DNA of 64,000 nucleotides from Deltaproteobacteria bacterium (lineage in GTDB: Bacteria > Desulfobacterota > Desulfarculia > Desulfarculales > Desulfarculaceae): positions 1 to 64,000 of the forward strand of contig JAHLLK010000015.1 in the NCBI GenBank assembly GCA_020444165.1, written 5' to 3'. The number at the start of each line of letters is the position of its first letter. Within the stretch, counting starts at the first letter, position 1. Below are positions 50,123 to 59,399 of the stretch, piece after piece. The translations under genes were made by a program, and so were the position numbers. Under the pieces are notes generated by a model. That model worked only from the letters and a program-made list of their open reading frames with translations, was not told the origin of the DNA and did not search any database.

Positions 50123-50872
50123 ATGGGCATCACGGTCATTGTGCCGGCCCGCTTCGGCAGCACGCGCTTTCCGGGCAAACCCCTGGTGATGATCGCGGGC
50201 AAACCCATGATCCAGCACGTGATGGAGCGGGCGGCCCGGGCCGAGGGGGTGACCCAGGTGGCCGCGGCCACCGACGACGAGCGCATCGCCCGGGCGGTGG
50301 AGTGCTTTGGCGGACGGGTGATCATGACCCCCTCGGAACTGCGCTCGGGCACCGACCGGGTGGCCGCGGCGGCCGAACAGCTGGACCTGGCCCCGGATGA
50401 GGTGGTGGTCAACGTGCAAGGGGACCAGCCCATGCTGCCCCCGGAGCTGATCAGCCAGACCGCGGCGCCCCTGTGGGCCGATCCCAGCCTGGGCATGGCC
50501 ACCCCGGTGACCCCCATCACCCGGCCCGAGGAGGTGAACGACCCGGACCACGTGAAGGTGGTGATGGACTTCGAAGGGCGGGCCCTGTACTTCTCCCGCC
50601 AGCCCATCCCCCACCCCCGGGACGGCGGCGAAGCCCAGTACTTCAAACACCTGGGCGTGTACCTTTACCGGCGCTGGTTCCTGAGCACCTTCGCAAACCT
50701 GCCCAGCGGCGAACTGGAACAGGTCGAGAAACTGGAACAACTCCGGGCCCTGGAACACGGCCACGCCGTGCAGTGCGTGGTGACCCAACTGGACTCCCCA
50801 GAGGTGGACCGCCCCGAAGACGCCCAAGCCATCGCCCTGATGCTGGCGGCGGAAGAAGAGCCGCGGAGTTAA
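50123..50872 (+). CDS. kdsB: CMP-Kdo / CMP-Kdo8N synthetase
   Basis: A 249-residue cytidylyltransferase. It opens MGITVIVPARFGSTRFPGKP, the CTP-binding loop of KdsB, and has AAATDDERIA, SGTDRVAAAAE, VVNVQGDQPMLPPE and YFKHLGVYLYRR, the complete set. It activates Kdo (here probably Kdo8N) with CMP for transfer to lipid A. It directly follows kdnA, separated by GCC, indicating coupled translation. A collapsed family A repeat follows the stop. Whether Kdo itself is also used cannot be judged from the sequence. Confidence 0.93.
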   Translation: MGITVIVPARFGSTRFPGKPLVMIAGKPMIQHVMERAARAEGVTQVAAATDDERIARAVECFGGRVIMTPSELRSGTDRVAAAAEQLDLAPDEVVVNVQGDQPMLPPELISQTAAPLWADPSLGMATPVTPITRPEEVNDPDHVKVVMDFEGRALYFSRQPIPHPRDGGEAQYFKHLGVYLYRRWFLSTFANLPSGELEQVEKLEQLRALEHGHAVQCVVTQLDSPEVDRPEDAQAIALMLAAEEEPRS

Positions 50873-50940
50873 GAGGTTTTCGGAGAATGAAGAATGTGGG
50901 GGAAAACCCCTTTCCCCCAAAAAACTTCATATTTTTAAGT
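50873..50940 (+). repeat. Family A repeat, copy 6 (collapsed)
   Basis: The lead TTTTCGGAGAATGAAGAATG and first arm GTGGGGGAAAACCCCTTT are present, but the second arm is missing and the text jumps to CCCCCAAAAAACTTCATA. The following AAGTGTCTTGCGTGA matches the flank of copy 1 (AAGTGGCTTGCGTGA). A deletion derivative, just after kdsB. Confidence 0.75.
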
Positions 50941-51034
50941 GTCTTGCGTGAATATCATCATCGAGTCGTAGTTCCCGCCGAATCGGTTTGTAAATGGAAG
51001 TTGCCCGCATGGTCTGTTCTTGTTTTGTAACCCG

Positions 51035-51332
51035 GACCGGCACAGCCAGATGTTCGCCGGCAAGGCGACGGACAAGCGACAACCGGAGGCGTAGCCCCAG
51101 CTACGTCGAGGTTGGAGCGCGGTCCGCAACGCAGCCGGCGGGCATCTGGCGAAGCCGCCCCCGTCATGAAATGACCAACTCTACGTCGAGGTTGGAGGGA
51201 CGGTCCGCAACGCAGCCGGCGGGCATCTGGCGAAGCCGCCCCCGTCATGAAATGACCAACTCTACGTCGAGGTTGGAGGGACGGTCCGCAACGCAGCCGG
51301 CGGGCATCTGGCGAAGCCGCCCACTTAACGAA
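51035..51332 (+). repeat. Family C palindromic repeat, three tandem units
   Basis: Starts GGACCGGCACAGCCAGATG, then GCCGGCAAGGCGACGGACAA and CAACCGGAGGCGTAGC. The second half, CTACGTCGAGGTTGGAG ... GGTCCGCAACGCAGCCGGCG ... GGCATCTGGCGAAGCCGCC, occurs three times (51100, 51181 and 51262 on), with GTCATGAAATGACC, itself a palindrome, as spacer. The first and second halves are imperfect complements. Confidence 0.85.
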
Positions 51333-51343
51333 ATGCACCTGAC

Positions 51344-52648
51344 ATGAGTGGGGAGCCGCTGCATTTTACCCTGTCCTCGGCAGCCGGCCCCCTGGACCGG
51401 GAACTGCGCCTGGGCCTGGCCGGCCTGGGGGCGGAGGAAAAGGTCCTGCTCAAGGCCTCGGTCACCGACGACCGCCTGGTGGAGTGGGTGTCCTGGGCCT
51501 ACTTCCAGGCTGATGCCGAGGGCCGGGTGGACTTGGCCTCCCAGGCGCCCCTGGACGGCTCCTACCAGGGGGTGGAGCCCATGGGCCTGTTGCGCTACAT
51601 GACCCCGGCCCAGGGCCTGGCCGCGCCGGACCGCTTCCGCCACCGCCATTGGGACGTGCCGGTGGCCACCCGGCTGGAGGCGGCCGCGGCCCCGGGCGGG
51701 CCGGCCACCCTGGCCGAGATCCCCCGCCCCCTGCTGGAGCCCGGTTCTCGGGTGAAGCCGGTGCGCCGGGGCCGCCTGGTGGGGACCTTGTTCCTGCCGC
51801 CGGGGCGCGGGCCCTGGCCCGGGGTGCTGGATCTGGGGGGCTGGGAGGGCGGCCTGGCCCAGGAGCCTTTTGCCGCGCTCTTGTGCTCCCACGGGCTGGC
51901 GGTGCTGGCCGTGGCCTGGTGGGGCCTGCCGGGGCTGCCCGCGGCGCCGGCCCAGGTGGCCCTGGAGTATTTTGCCGAGGCGGTGGAGTTCCTCCGGACC
52001 CACCGGGAGGTGCGGGGGACCGATCTGGCCATCGTGGGCACTGACCGGGGAGCCGAGGCGGCGCTGATGGTGGGCGCGGCCTATGGCCGCTTCCGGGCCG
52101 CGGCGGTGTGGAACCCCTCGGCGGTGTTGTGGTCCGGCCCCGGGGACCACGCGGGCCAATGGGGCGGGCCGCTCCTAACTTACCAGGGGCGTCCCCTGCC
52201 CCATCTGGAGGCCGACCTCACCCACTACCTGCCCCAGCACCAGCAGGGGCCGATCATCACCCGCTGCCTGTTCAACCGGCCGCTGGACGACCCGGCCCGG
52301 GCCGAGGCGGCGGCCATCCCGGTGGAAAAGCTGGGCTGCCCGCTGTTGGTGTGCAGCGGTCAGGAGGACCAGGTGTGGCCCTCGGAGCGCTTCGCGGCGC
52401 TCATCCGCCAGCGCCTCGTTCACCACGGCTTGGCCGCGACCCTGACCCAACGCTCCTACGAGGGGGCCGGGCACCTGATGGGGAGCCTGTGCCTGCCCAA
52501 CACCCCGGCCAGCGTGCACCAGACCCCGGACCCCCAGACGGGTCTGCAACGGGACCTGGGCGGCGAAGCCGCGGCCAGCGCCGCGGCGGCCACGGATTCC
52601 TTCCTGGAGGCCACGGCCTTTCTCCAGCGCAATCTCCTGCAAAAATAA
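51344..52648 (+). CDS. BAAT/acyl-CoA thioesterase-like hydrolase with Asp in the nucleophile position
   Basis: A 434-residue two-domain protein. Residues 1-130 resemble the N-terminal bile-acid-CoA:amino acid N-acyltransferase / thioesterase domain (DRELRLGLAGLGAEEKVLLKASVTDD). Residues 140-430 are an alpha/beta hydrolase of BAAT_C type: GVLDLGGWEGGLAQEPFAALL, VGTDRGAEAAL, CSGQEDQVWPSE and YEGAGHLMGS. The nucleophile elbow reads G-T-D234-R-G, so the usual Ser or Cys is Asp; D341 and H376 fit the other triad places. Activity may be changed or lost. No clear ribosome-binding site precedes ATG 51344, as it abuts a family C repeat. It ends 11 bases before the convergent histidine kinase gene. Confidence 0.78.
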   Translation: MSGEPLHFTLSSAAGPLDRELRLGLAGLGAEEKVLLKASVTDDRLVEWVSWAYFQADAEGRVDLASQAPLDGSYQGVEPMGLLRYMTPAQGLAAPDRFRHRHWDVPVATRLEAAAAPGGPATLAEIPRPLLEPGSRVKPVRRGRLVGTLFLPPGRGPWPGVLDLGGWEGGLAQEPFAALLCSHGLAVLAVAWWGLPGLPAAPAQVALEYFAEAVEFLRTHREVRGTDLAIVGTDRGAEAALMVGAAYGRFRAAAVWNPSAVLWSGPGDHAGQWGGPLLTYQGRPLPHLEADLTHYLPQHQQGPIITRCLFNRPLDDPARAEAAAIPVEKLGCPLLVCSGQEDQVWPSERFAALIRQRLVHHGLAATLTQRSYEGAGHLMGSLCLPNTPASVHQTPDPQTGLQRDLGGEAAASAAAATDSFLEATAFLQRNLLQK

Positions 52649-52659
52649 ACAGTGGTGGT

Positions 52660-55137
52660 CTACCCCCGCGGTCGCGGCAGGTGAATGGTGAGCACGGCCC
52701 CGCCCGTGGGGTCGTTGCCGGCGATCACGGTGCCGCCGTGACCCTCCACAATGGCCTTGACCGCGGCCAGGCCCAGGCCGTGGCCCTGGTAGTGCCCGCC
52801 GCCCCGCCCCCGGAACAGGGGCTCGAAGACCAGGGACAGTTCCCCCGGGGCAAAGCCGGGCCCCTGATCCCGCACCACCACGATGACCTCGCGGGGGCTC
52901 TGTTCCAGGGAGATCAGGACGCTGGTGTGGGGTGGGGCATGCTTCAGGGCGTTCTCCAGGAGGTTGGTGAAGACCCGGCGCAGGCGGGCGGCGTCGGCCG
53001 GCAGGTTGGTGGGCAGCTCGCCGCCGGCCAACTCCAGCTTGACCCCGGCCCAGGCAAAGCGGGGGCCAAAGGCCTCCACCAGCTCCCGCAATTCGGCGGC
53101 CAGGTCGCAGGGGGCCGGGTGCAGATCCAGCCGGGTGGTGCGGTGACGGGAGTATTCCAGGAAGTCGCCGATCAACTCGGCCAGGCGGCCGGACTGCTTG
53201 AAGATCACCTCCAGGTAGGCCTCGCGCTTTTCCCCGGGCAGGGAGGCGTTTTTCTCCAGCAAGAGGCGGGCGAAGCCCTGCAGGCTGACCAGGGGGGATT
53301 TCATGTCGTGGGCCAGCATGGACAGGAGGTTGTCCTGCTGGCGCTCCAGGGATTTCAGCTCGCTGATATCATGGAAAGTCTCCACCCCGGCCACGAACTG
53401 CCCCCGCCGGTCGGTGAGCACCGCGGCGCGCATGCGCACCGGCAGCAGCCCGCCGGAGCGGGAGGGGATCAGGCGCTCCAGGGGCCCCACGGCGTGGCCT
53501 GTGTGCAGGGCCTCCCGCAGGGGGCAGCGGCGGCCGCCCTGGTGGCAGACCATCACCTCGTAGCAGGGCCGGCCCAGGATCTCCTGGGCCTCGAAGCCGG
53601 TCATGGTCCGGGCGGCCTGGTTCCACTCGGTTATGCGGAATGCGGCGTCCAGGCTCATGACTCCCACGGGCAGGCCCTGGATCAGGGCGGAATAGCGTTC
53701 GCTGGTGGATCTGAGGCTGTTCTCCAGCTTTTTCCGCTGGGTCACGTCGCGCTGGCTGGCCCGCCGCCCCTGCCAGGCTCCGTCCTCGCCGTAGACCGGC
53801 TGGCAAAGATGGTTGATCCAGCGCACCTGGTTGTCCCGGGTGAGGATGCGGAAATCGAGCTGCACCACCTTGGGCTTCTCACAAGAGCCGCAGCGGTGCC
53901 GGGTCACCAGCTCGCGATCGTCGGGGTGGGTGATCCGCTCCAGCAAGCCGGGATCGGCCATAAGCTCGGCCACGGTGTAGCCGGTGATGCGCTCGAAGGA
54001 GGGGGAAACGTACAACAGCGCGCCGTCCACCCCGGACCAGCTTTCCCAGTCATAGGTGTAGTCGGACACCGTGCGAAACAGCATCTCGCTCTGCCGGAGA
54101 TGCTCCTCGATCTCCTTCTGGTGGGTGATGTCCTCGGCGTGCATCACCAACAGATCGGGAGGCACCAGTCCGCAGCGCACCGTGAGGTGCCGGGGGGAGC
54201 CCTGGGGGTCGATTTGCAGGGTGGTCTCCCAGGGCACCAGCTTGCGGCCCCGGGCCGTGGCCCCCAGGATGGCCGGCAGGTCTGGCTGGCCCTCGGCCAT
54301 CTCCTGGGCGGTCTTGCCCAGGTGGGCGGCCACCCGGCCGGCCGTGAGGTCCCAGGCGGCGCTGTTGTAGTCCACCAGGCGGAAATCACTCTCCTCCACC
54401 CGCCAGGTGAAGGTGGGCAAGGGCAGGGCCTGGTACAGGGTGGTGCAGCGGGCTTCGCTCTGCTCCAGCGAGTCCTCGGTGGCCTGGCGGAGGTCTCTTT
54501 CCCGGCCCAGGTAGTAGGTGAGCGACTCTTTCTCTTCGGCCAGGCGGTCCTTTTCCTGGCGGAGTCCGGCGTTGGCCAGGGCCAGCTCCAGATAGAGGCT
54601 CAGGTGGGCGGCCAAGGCGGCCAGGGCGTCCCGGGAGGTGGGGCTGAACTGGCTCGGAGGGCCGTAGAGGCAAAGCACGCCCCACAGGCTGCCGCCCGGG
54701 GCCAGCGGCAGGGCGGCCCCGGCTTCCAGCCCGGCGGCCAGGGCCCGTTCCCGCCATGGCTCCGGACCGGCCGCGGCGGCAATGTCCGGCACCAGCCGGA
54801 GGTCGCCCCGGGCCAGGGTCTGGGCCGCGGGGGAAGCGGGCTCGGCCGGGGGGGACAGCTCCGGGAAGGAGAGGAAGGTGGCGGGCCGGCCCCCTTGGGC
54901 CAGGGGTTGGGGAGCCTCGTCCGGTGCGTCCGGCAAGGCGGCCGCCCAGGCCAGGCCGCAAAGCGCCTCCTCCACCAGGATCCGGCAGGCCCCGTCCAGG
55001 AAGTCGCCCGGGCCGGCCGCGGGCAATAGGGCCTCCCCCAGGCGGAGGAGCAGCCGGCCGTCCCAGGACGGAACTTCCGCGGCTTCTCCCCCGGGATTGC
55101 TGTCCACGGCTTCCCTGGGTGGCGTGCCCCTGACCAT
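52660..55137 (-). CDS. GAF-PAS sensor histidine kinase
   Basis: An 825-residue soluble kinase with no membrane segment. Residues about 25-190 are a GAF-like domain (LEAGAALPLAPGGSLWGVLCLYGPP), followed by a short coiled coil and three PAS domains (about 225-345, 350-475, 480-600). HisKA has NLLSMLAHDMKSPLVSLQGFA (phospho-His in AHDMKSP). HATPase has FTNLLENALKHAPPHTSVLI, VRDQGPGFAP and GHGLGLAAVKAIVEGHGG. No receiver or regulator gene is adjacent in operon. It is divergent from the hybrid kinase at 55363. The signal is unknown; HRCGSC-x3 in the second PAS and CHQGGRRC in the third are Cys/His-containing loops that might bind a metal or heme. Confidence 0.88.
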   Translation of the reverse strand: MVRGTPPREAVDSNPGGEAAEVPSWDGRLLLRLGEALLPAAGPGDFLDGACRILVEEALCGLAWAAALPDAPDEAPQPLAQGGRPATFLSFPELSPPAEPASPAAQTLARGDLRLVPDIAAAAGPEPWRERALAAGLEAGAALPLAPGGSLWGVLCLYGPPSQFSPTSRDALAALAAHLSLYLELALANAGLRQEKDRLAEEKESLTYYLGRERDLRQATEDSLEQSEARCTTLYQALPLPTFTWRVEESDFRLVDYNSAAWDLTAGRVAAHLGKTAQEMAEGQPDLPAILGATARGRKLVPWETTLQIDPQGSPRHLTVRCGLVPPDLLVMHAEDITHQKEIEEHLRQSEMLFRTVSDYTYDWESWSGVDGALLYVSPSFERITGYTVAELMADPGLLERITHPDDRELVTRHRCGSCEKPKVVQLDFRILTRDNQVRWINHLCQPVYGEDGAWQGRRASQRDVTQRKKLENSLRSTSERYSALIQGLPVGVMSLDAAFRITEWNQAARTMTGFEAQEILGRPCYEVMVCHQGGRRCPLREALHTGHAVGPLERLIPSRSGGLLPVRMRAAVLTDRRGQFVAGVETFHDISELKSLERQQDNLLSMLAHDMKSPLVSLQGFARLLLEKNASLPGEKREAYLEVIFKQSGRLAELIGDFLEYSRHRTTRLDLHPAPCDLAAELRELVEAFGPRFAWAGVKLELAGGELPTNLPADAARLRRVFTNLLENALKHAPPHTSVLISLEQSPREVIVVVRDQGPGFAPGELSLVFEPLFRGRGGGHYQGHGLGLAAVKAIVEGHGGTVIAGNDPTGGAVLTIHLPRPRG

Positions 55138-55362
55138 GGTCCTGTCACCGGGGTTTCTGCATAAAAGCCATCAAATCTTTGCGATTCCTTGTCCATGTTA
55201 GCCCACGGCCCGGGCTTAGGCAACCGGGATTCAGCCCCGGGGGGGACCAGGCGCCAAGGCCAGCTTGACCCGCGGGCCGGAGATTAATTATGCTTAGCAA
55301 GATCGCCACTCAGGGAGCCCCCGGGTCCCGCCGCACGGATCACCCTCCAAAAAGGCGGTTTC

Positions 55363-57717
55363 ATGCCCAACAGCTCCGAGAACTCGCTTCGCCGCTTCGA
55401 ACCGTCCACCCCTCTGCCCGCGGGCGAGGGGCTGTTGGCCGAAACGGCGCCCGAGCTGGTTTTCCGCTTCAACCATCACGGGGTGTACACCTTCTTCCCT
55501 GCCCCAGCCTCCCCGGGAGCCGGCCCCGGGCCAACGCCCCTGGCGGTCCAAGGCCACAGCATGTTCGAATTCATGCCGCGCGGGGTGGTGGAGGAGCGCC
55601 TGGACTTGACCCGGGCCGGGCTGGGCCCGGGGGAGATGGTGCGCCACACCTACACCCTGTTCCAGGGCGGCCGGCGCGTCTGGCGGGAAGCCCGCTACCT
55701 GGCCCACGGGCCCGGGGAGATCCTGGCCGTGGTGCGGGACCTCACCACCCAGAAGGAGACCCGGGAGGAGCTGCGGCGCAGCCGGGGGCTGTTGTCCACG
55801 GTGTGCCGGCTGGCCAAGGTGGGCGGCTGGGAACTGGAGCTGGCCCAGGGCGAGGATGCCCTCTTGCGGCCCTTTTACTGGTCCGAGGAGCTGTGCGCCA
55901 TCTGCGGGGTGGGCCCGGAGTTCTCGCCCACCCTGCCCGAGGCCCTGGAGTTCTACCCTGCCCCGGGCCGGGCCCTGTTGCGCACGGCGTTCCATCTGGC
56001 CGGTTCCGAGGGCAAGTCCTTTGATCTGGAGCTGCCCCTGCTCACCGCGCAGGGGGACCGGCGCTGGGTGCGGGTCATCGCCAAGGTGAGCCACAACCCG
56101 GAGGTCCCCCGCCGGGTCTATGGCACGGTGCAGGACATCACGGCCCAGAAAGAGGCCGAGATGGAACTCCGGCGTTCGGAGCAGCGCTACCGTGAACTGT
56201 ACAGCTCCATCTCCGATCTGATCTACACCCAGGACCTGGAGGGCCGCTTCCTGAGCTTCAACCCCTCCCTGGCCGACATCCTGGGCTATGACGAGCGGGA
56301 GATCGTGGGTTGCAAGGCCTCGGAGTTCATGAAGCCCGAATTCCGGGACGCCTTTGACCGGCAATACCTGCGACAGATCCAACAGACCGGCAGCCACGCC
56401 GGCGTCTCGGTGTACTTCCACAAGGACGGCTCCCGGCGCTATCTGGAGTACAAGAGCCGCCTGGTGTTGCCGCCGGTGGGCGAGCCCTACATCACCGGCA
56501 TGGGCCGCGACGTCACCGAGCGGGTCCTGAAGGACAAGGAGTTGAAAAGGCTGCAAAAGCAGCTATTGCACGCCCAGAAGATGGAGGCGGTGGGCACCCT
56601 GGCCGGGGGCATTGCCCATGATTTCAACAACATCCTGGCCGCGCTCATGGGCTATGGCGAATTGGCCCTGGAACTGGCCAACCGGGGGGAGGACAACTCG
56701 GCCAACCTGAAGCGCATCCTGGCCTCGGTGAAAAGGGCCCGGGACCTGGTGCGCAACATCCTCACCTTCAGCCGCCAGGTGGAAGCCCGGCTGGTGACCA
56801 TGGATCTGGGCCAGGTGGTGGCCGAGGCGGTGACCATTTTGGAGCGGGCCCTGCCCAAGATGATCGAGGTCCAGTACTCCCCGCCCGACGCTCCCCTTTA
56901 CATCGCCGGCAACCCGGGCCAGATCGAGCAGGTGGTGCTGAACCTGGGCACCAACGCGAAGGACGCCATGCCCCAGGGGGGAGTGCTGGCCATCAGCCTG
57001 CGGCCGGTCAGCCTGGACGAAAAATTCTGCCGGGAGCGGCTGGACCTGACCCCGGGCGACTACGCGGTGCTCACCGTGGCCGATACCGGCCAAGGCATCG
57101 ACGGCCAGACCCTGAACCACATCTTCGAGCCGTTCTTTACCACCAAGGAGCCGGGCAAGGGCACCGGCCTGGGGCTGTCCACCGTGTTCGGGGTCGTGCA
57201 GGAGCATGGGGGGCGGGTGGATTGCCAGAGCCGGCCGGGCCAGGGCAGCACTTTCCGGGTATACCTGCCCCAGACCACCGTGGAAACCCAGGCCGCCCCG
57301 GAGCAGGAGACCGCCCGGGGGGTGGTGCTCTCCGGCAGCGAAACCCTGCTTCTGGTGGACGACGAGGAGGCCATCCGGGACGTGGCCGGCCAGATCCTGA
57401 CCTACGCGGGCTATCTGGTGTATACGGCCGCGAACGGCGAGGAGGCCCTGGAGGTCTTCGAGGGCCGGTCCGGGGAGATCGACCTGGTGATCCTGGACCT
57501 GGGCATGCCCGGCATGGGGGGCCAGGCCTGTTTGGAGCGGCTCTTGGCCCAGCGTCCCGGCCTGCCGGTGTTGGTGGCCAGCGGCTATTTGCCCGGATCA
57601 GGCCAGAATCACGCCCTGGAAACCGGGGCGACGGGTTTCGTGGCCAAACCCTTCAGCCAGCAGGAACTCCTGAGCAAGGTGCGGGAGATTCTGCGGCCGG
57701 AGAGCCCGGCCGCCTGA
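55363..57717 (+). CDS. Hybrid PAS histidine kinase with C-terminal receiver
   Basis: A 784-residue soluble protein. Three PAS-like domains lie at about 30-130, 140-270 and 275-400 (e.g. [20 protein letters not shown]). HisKA has [21 protein letters not shown]; HATPase has [24 protein letters not shown] and [18 protein letters not shown]. This NtrB-like H-x-F-N-N-x-L kinase type ends in a receiver (about 660-784): [24 protein letters not shown] with the phospho-Asp, and [11 protein letters not shown] with the Lys. ATG 55363 follows AAAAAGGCGG. The downstream EVE gene converges 9 bases after its stop, so no terminator fits between. Confidence 0.9.
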   Translation: MPNSSENSLRRFEPSTPLPAGEGLLAETAPELVFRFNHHGVYTFFPAPASPGAGPGPTPLAVQGHSMFEFMPRGVVEERLDLTRAGLGPGEMVRHTYTLFQGGRRVWREARYLAHGPGEILAVVRDLTTQKETREELRRSRGLLSTVCRLAKVGGWELELAQGEDALLRPFYWSEELCAICGVGPEFSPTLPEALEFYPAPGRALLRTAFHLAGSEGKSFDLELPLLTAQGDRRWVRVIAKVSHNPEVPRRVYGTVQDITAQKEAEMELRRSEQRYRELYSSISDLIYTQDLEGRFLSFNPSLADILGYDEREIVGCKASEFMKPEFRDAFDRQYLRQIQQTGSHAGVSVYFHKDGSRRYLEYKSRLVLPPVGEPYITGMGRDVTERVLKDKELKRLQKQLLHAQKMEAVGTLAGGIAHDFNNILAALMGYGELALELANRGEDNSANLKRILASVKRARDLVRNILTFSRQVEARLVTMDLGQVVAEAVTILERALPKMIEVQYSPPDAPLYIAGNPGQIEQVVLNLGTNAKDAMPQGGVLAISLRPVSLDEKFCRERLDLTPGDYAVLTVADTGQGIDGQTLNHIFEPFFTTKEPGKGTGLGLSTVFGVVQEHGGRVDCQSRPGQGSTFRVYLPQTTVETQAAPEQETARGVVLSGSETLLLVDDEEAIRDVAGQILTYAGYLVYTAANGEEALEVFEGRSGEIDLVILDLGMPGMGGQACLERLLAQRPGLPVLVASGYLPGSGQNHALETGATGFVAKPFSQQELLSKVREILRPESPAA

Positions 57718-57726
57718 GCCCCTTTT

Positions 57727-58158
57727 CTAATGCTTCCAGGGCGAAATGCCCACCCCGCCCAATTCCAGAATCCGCTGCAACTCCCGCTCGCCCACCGGCT
57801 GCACGCTGAGCCGGGGCTGGTGCACCAGGGCCAGGCCGCCCAGCATGGGGTCCGCCTTCGCCTGGGCCAGGCTCACCGGCCGGGCCAGGGCGGTGACCGG
57901 CTCCAGGTCCACGGCCAGCCAGGCTCCCTCGGCGGCGGTGGGGTCGGGATAGGCCTCCCGCACCACCCGGGCGAGCCCCACCACCTGGGTCTCGCCCCCG
58001 GAGTGGTAAAAGAGCACCGGATCGCCCTGGCGCATGGCCGCCAGGTTGTTCTTGGCCTGGTGGTTCCGCACCCCGTCCCACCTGGTGCGACCGTCCTTTA
58101 TCAGATCCGCCCAGGCGTACTCGCCCGGATCACTTTTCACCAACCATCCCGCGGCCAT
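57727..58158 (-). CDS. EVE-domain protein
   Basis: A 143-residue single-domain protein. It starts MAAGWLVKSDPGEYAWADLI and has TRWDGVRNHQAKNNLAAMRQGDPVLFYHSGG, the EVE (PUA-like) signature, then VGLARVVREAYPDPTA. EVE domains read modified bases in DNA or RNA; stand-alone forms are common in bacteria and their role is unclear. It starts 3 bases after the Bcp gene ends, so they form an operon. No restriction or modification gene is near. Complete and of normal length. Confidence 0.92.
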   Translation of the reverse strand: MAAGWLVKSDPGEYAWADLIKDGRTRWDGVRNHQAKNNLAAMRQGDPVLFYHSGGETQVVGLARVVREAYPDPTAAEGAWLAVDLEPVTALARPVSLAQAKADPMLGGLALVHQPRLSVQPVGERELQRILELGGVGISPWKH

Positions 58159-58161
58159 GGC

Positions 58162-58626
58162 TCAGGCTCCCCGCAGCAGGGCCAACAGCGCCGCGGCGTG
58201 TCCCGCAGCCTTGACCTTGGGATGCACCAGGCGGAGCACTCCCGCCGGCCCAGCCACGAAGGTGCTCCGGATGGCGCCTTCGGAGACCTTGCCGTAGAGC
58301 TTCTTGGCGCCCCAGGCCCCCAGGGCCCGCAGGTAGGCGGTGTTCGGGTCGGCCAGGAGGGGAAAGGTGAGGCCCTGCTTGGCGGCGAATTTCTGGTGGC
58401 TGGCCGGGGTGTCCTTGCTCAGCCCGGCCACCCCGTAACCCAGGGCTTGGTAATCCGGGAGCAGGCCCTGGAACTCCCGGGCCTCGGTGGTGCAGCCCGC
58501 GGTGTTGTCCCGGGAGTAGACAAAAAGCACCAGCCCGGCCGGTCCGGCCAACTCGGCCAGGGTGCGGGGCTGGTCCGTTTGGTCGGGCAGGCGCAGGGGC
58601 GGCAAATGGTCACCAGCGGCTAACAT
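58162..58626 (-). CDS. Bcp/PrxQ-type peroxiredoxin, 1-Cys form
   Basis: A 154-residue peroxiredoxin. ATG 58626 has AAAGGAG five bases upstream. The peroxidatic Cys is C45 in SRDNTAGCTTEAREFQ. The resolving Cys that E. coli Bcp has five residues later is Arg here (R50), and no other Cys exists, so a 1-Cys mechanism with external thiol is expected. It reduces hydroperoxides in the cytoplasm. In E. coli the motif is TPGCT; Ala replaces Pro here. Operon with the EVE gene. Confidence 0.9.
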   Translation of the reverse strand: MLAAGDHLPPLRLPDQTDQPRTLAELAGPAGLVLFVYSRDNTAGCTTEAREFQGLLPDYQALGYGVAGLSKDTPASHQKFAAKQGLTFPLLADPNTAYLRALGAWGAKKLYGKVSEGAIRSTFVAGPAGVLRLVHPKVKAAGHAAALLALLRGA

Positions 58627-58905
58627 AGGGGCTCCTTTGGCGAGAAGCGGCAGGCGGCAAGGCAGGGGCAGTCCTGGGATATAAGATAGAACGGTCCCGG
58701 CCCCGGCTGCAAGCCGGACAAAAAAGTCGGTTTCGTCTCCCCGGGCCCGTGGGTAATATGAAGGGGGACTCAGGCAACATCGCTGACCGGACCAGCGGGG
58801 GGAGGCGACAGGACCGCCCACCGCCCCCGGGGCCGGGGAGCCTGGCCCTTGCCCGGCTGTGGGACCACAGCCCAGATATTAGCGCCTTATCGCAAGGAGA
58901 ATGGC

Positions 58906-59343
58906 ATGGCCATAATGAACCAACCCGCCCTGGGCCGCGTCTTCATGGGCCGCCTGCCCAAGGACGGCGACCTTTTGCAGGAACTCACCAACGTGTGCGC
59001 GAGCCAGGGGGTGACCCAGGGCCAGGTGTCCGCCATCGGCGCGGTGACCCGGGCCCGGGTGGGCTACTACAACTTGGGGGAGCGGAAATACGAGTACCTG
59101 GACAAGGCAGAGCACCTGGAGATCCTCTCGCTCATGGGCAACGTCTCCATCCTGGACGGCAAGGCCATGGTGCATGCCCATGTGATCCTGGGCGACCGCC
59201 AGGGCGGCACCTTTGGCGGGCATTTGGCCGAGGGCTGCCCGGTATTCGCCTGTGAGTACATACTCCAGGAATTCACCACCTCCACCCCCCTGGTCCGCGG
59301 GGACGACGAGCCCACCGGCCTCAAGTTGTGGGTAGAGAAGTAA
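58906..59343 (+). CDS. PPC-domain (DUF296) protein
   Basis: A 145-residue PPC-domain protein. ATG 58906 has AAGGAGA five bases upstream. The start is MAIMNQPALGRVFMGRLPKDGDLLQELTN. The conserved core follows: VSAIGAVTRARVGYYNLGERKYEYL, then VSILDGKAMVHAHVILGDRQGGTFGGHLAEG, with the HxH and GGHL metal-binding pattern typical of bacterial PPC proteins. In plants this domain sits in AT-hook DNA-binding proteins; bacterial stand-alone forms are trimeric and of unknown function, so the name DNA-binding is not warranted. Monocistronic, converging on the GT39-like gene 56 bases on. Confidence 0.9.
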   Translation: MAIMNQPALGRVFMGRLPKDGDLLQELTNVCASQGVTQGQVSAIGAVTRARVGYYNLGERKYEYLDKAEHLEILSLMGNVSILDGKAMVHAHVILGDRQGGTFGGHLAEGCPVFACEYILQEFTTSTPLVRGDDEPTGLKLWVEK

Positions 59344-59399
59344 ACGCTTGAACCACGGGCGGGGCGGTGGAAACCGCCGTCCCGCCCGGCCCCGCTTCC

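Noticed and set aside
47570..50920. A 1116-codon open frame on the minus strand
   Set aside because: It is antisense to kdnB-kdnA-kdsB, rich in Gly, His and Gln with no domain-like order, as expected for the complement of GC-rich coding DNA.
52108..55029. A 973-codon plus-strand frame over the histidine kinase
   Set aside because: Low-complexity shadow. The minus strand has ordered GAF, PAS, HisKA and HATPase motifs.
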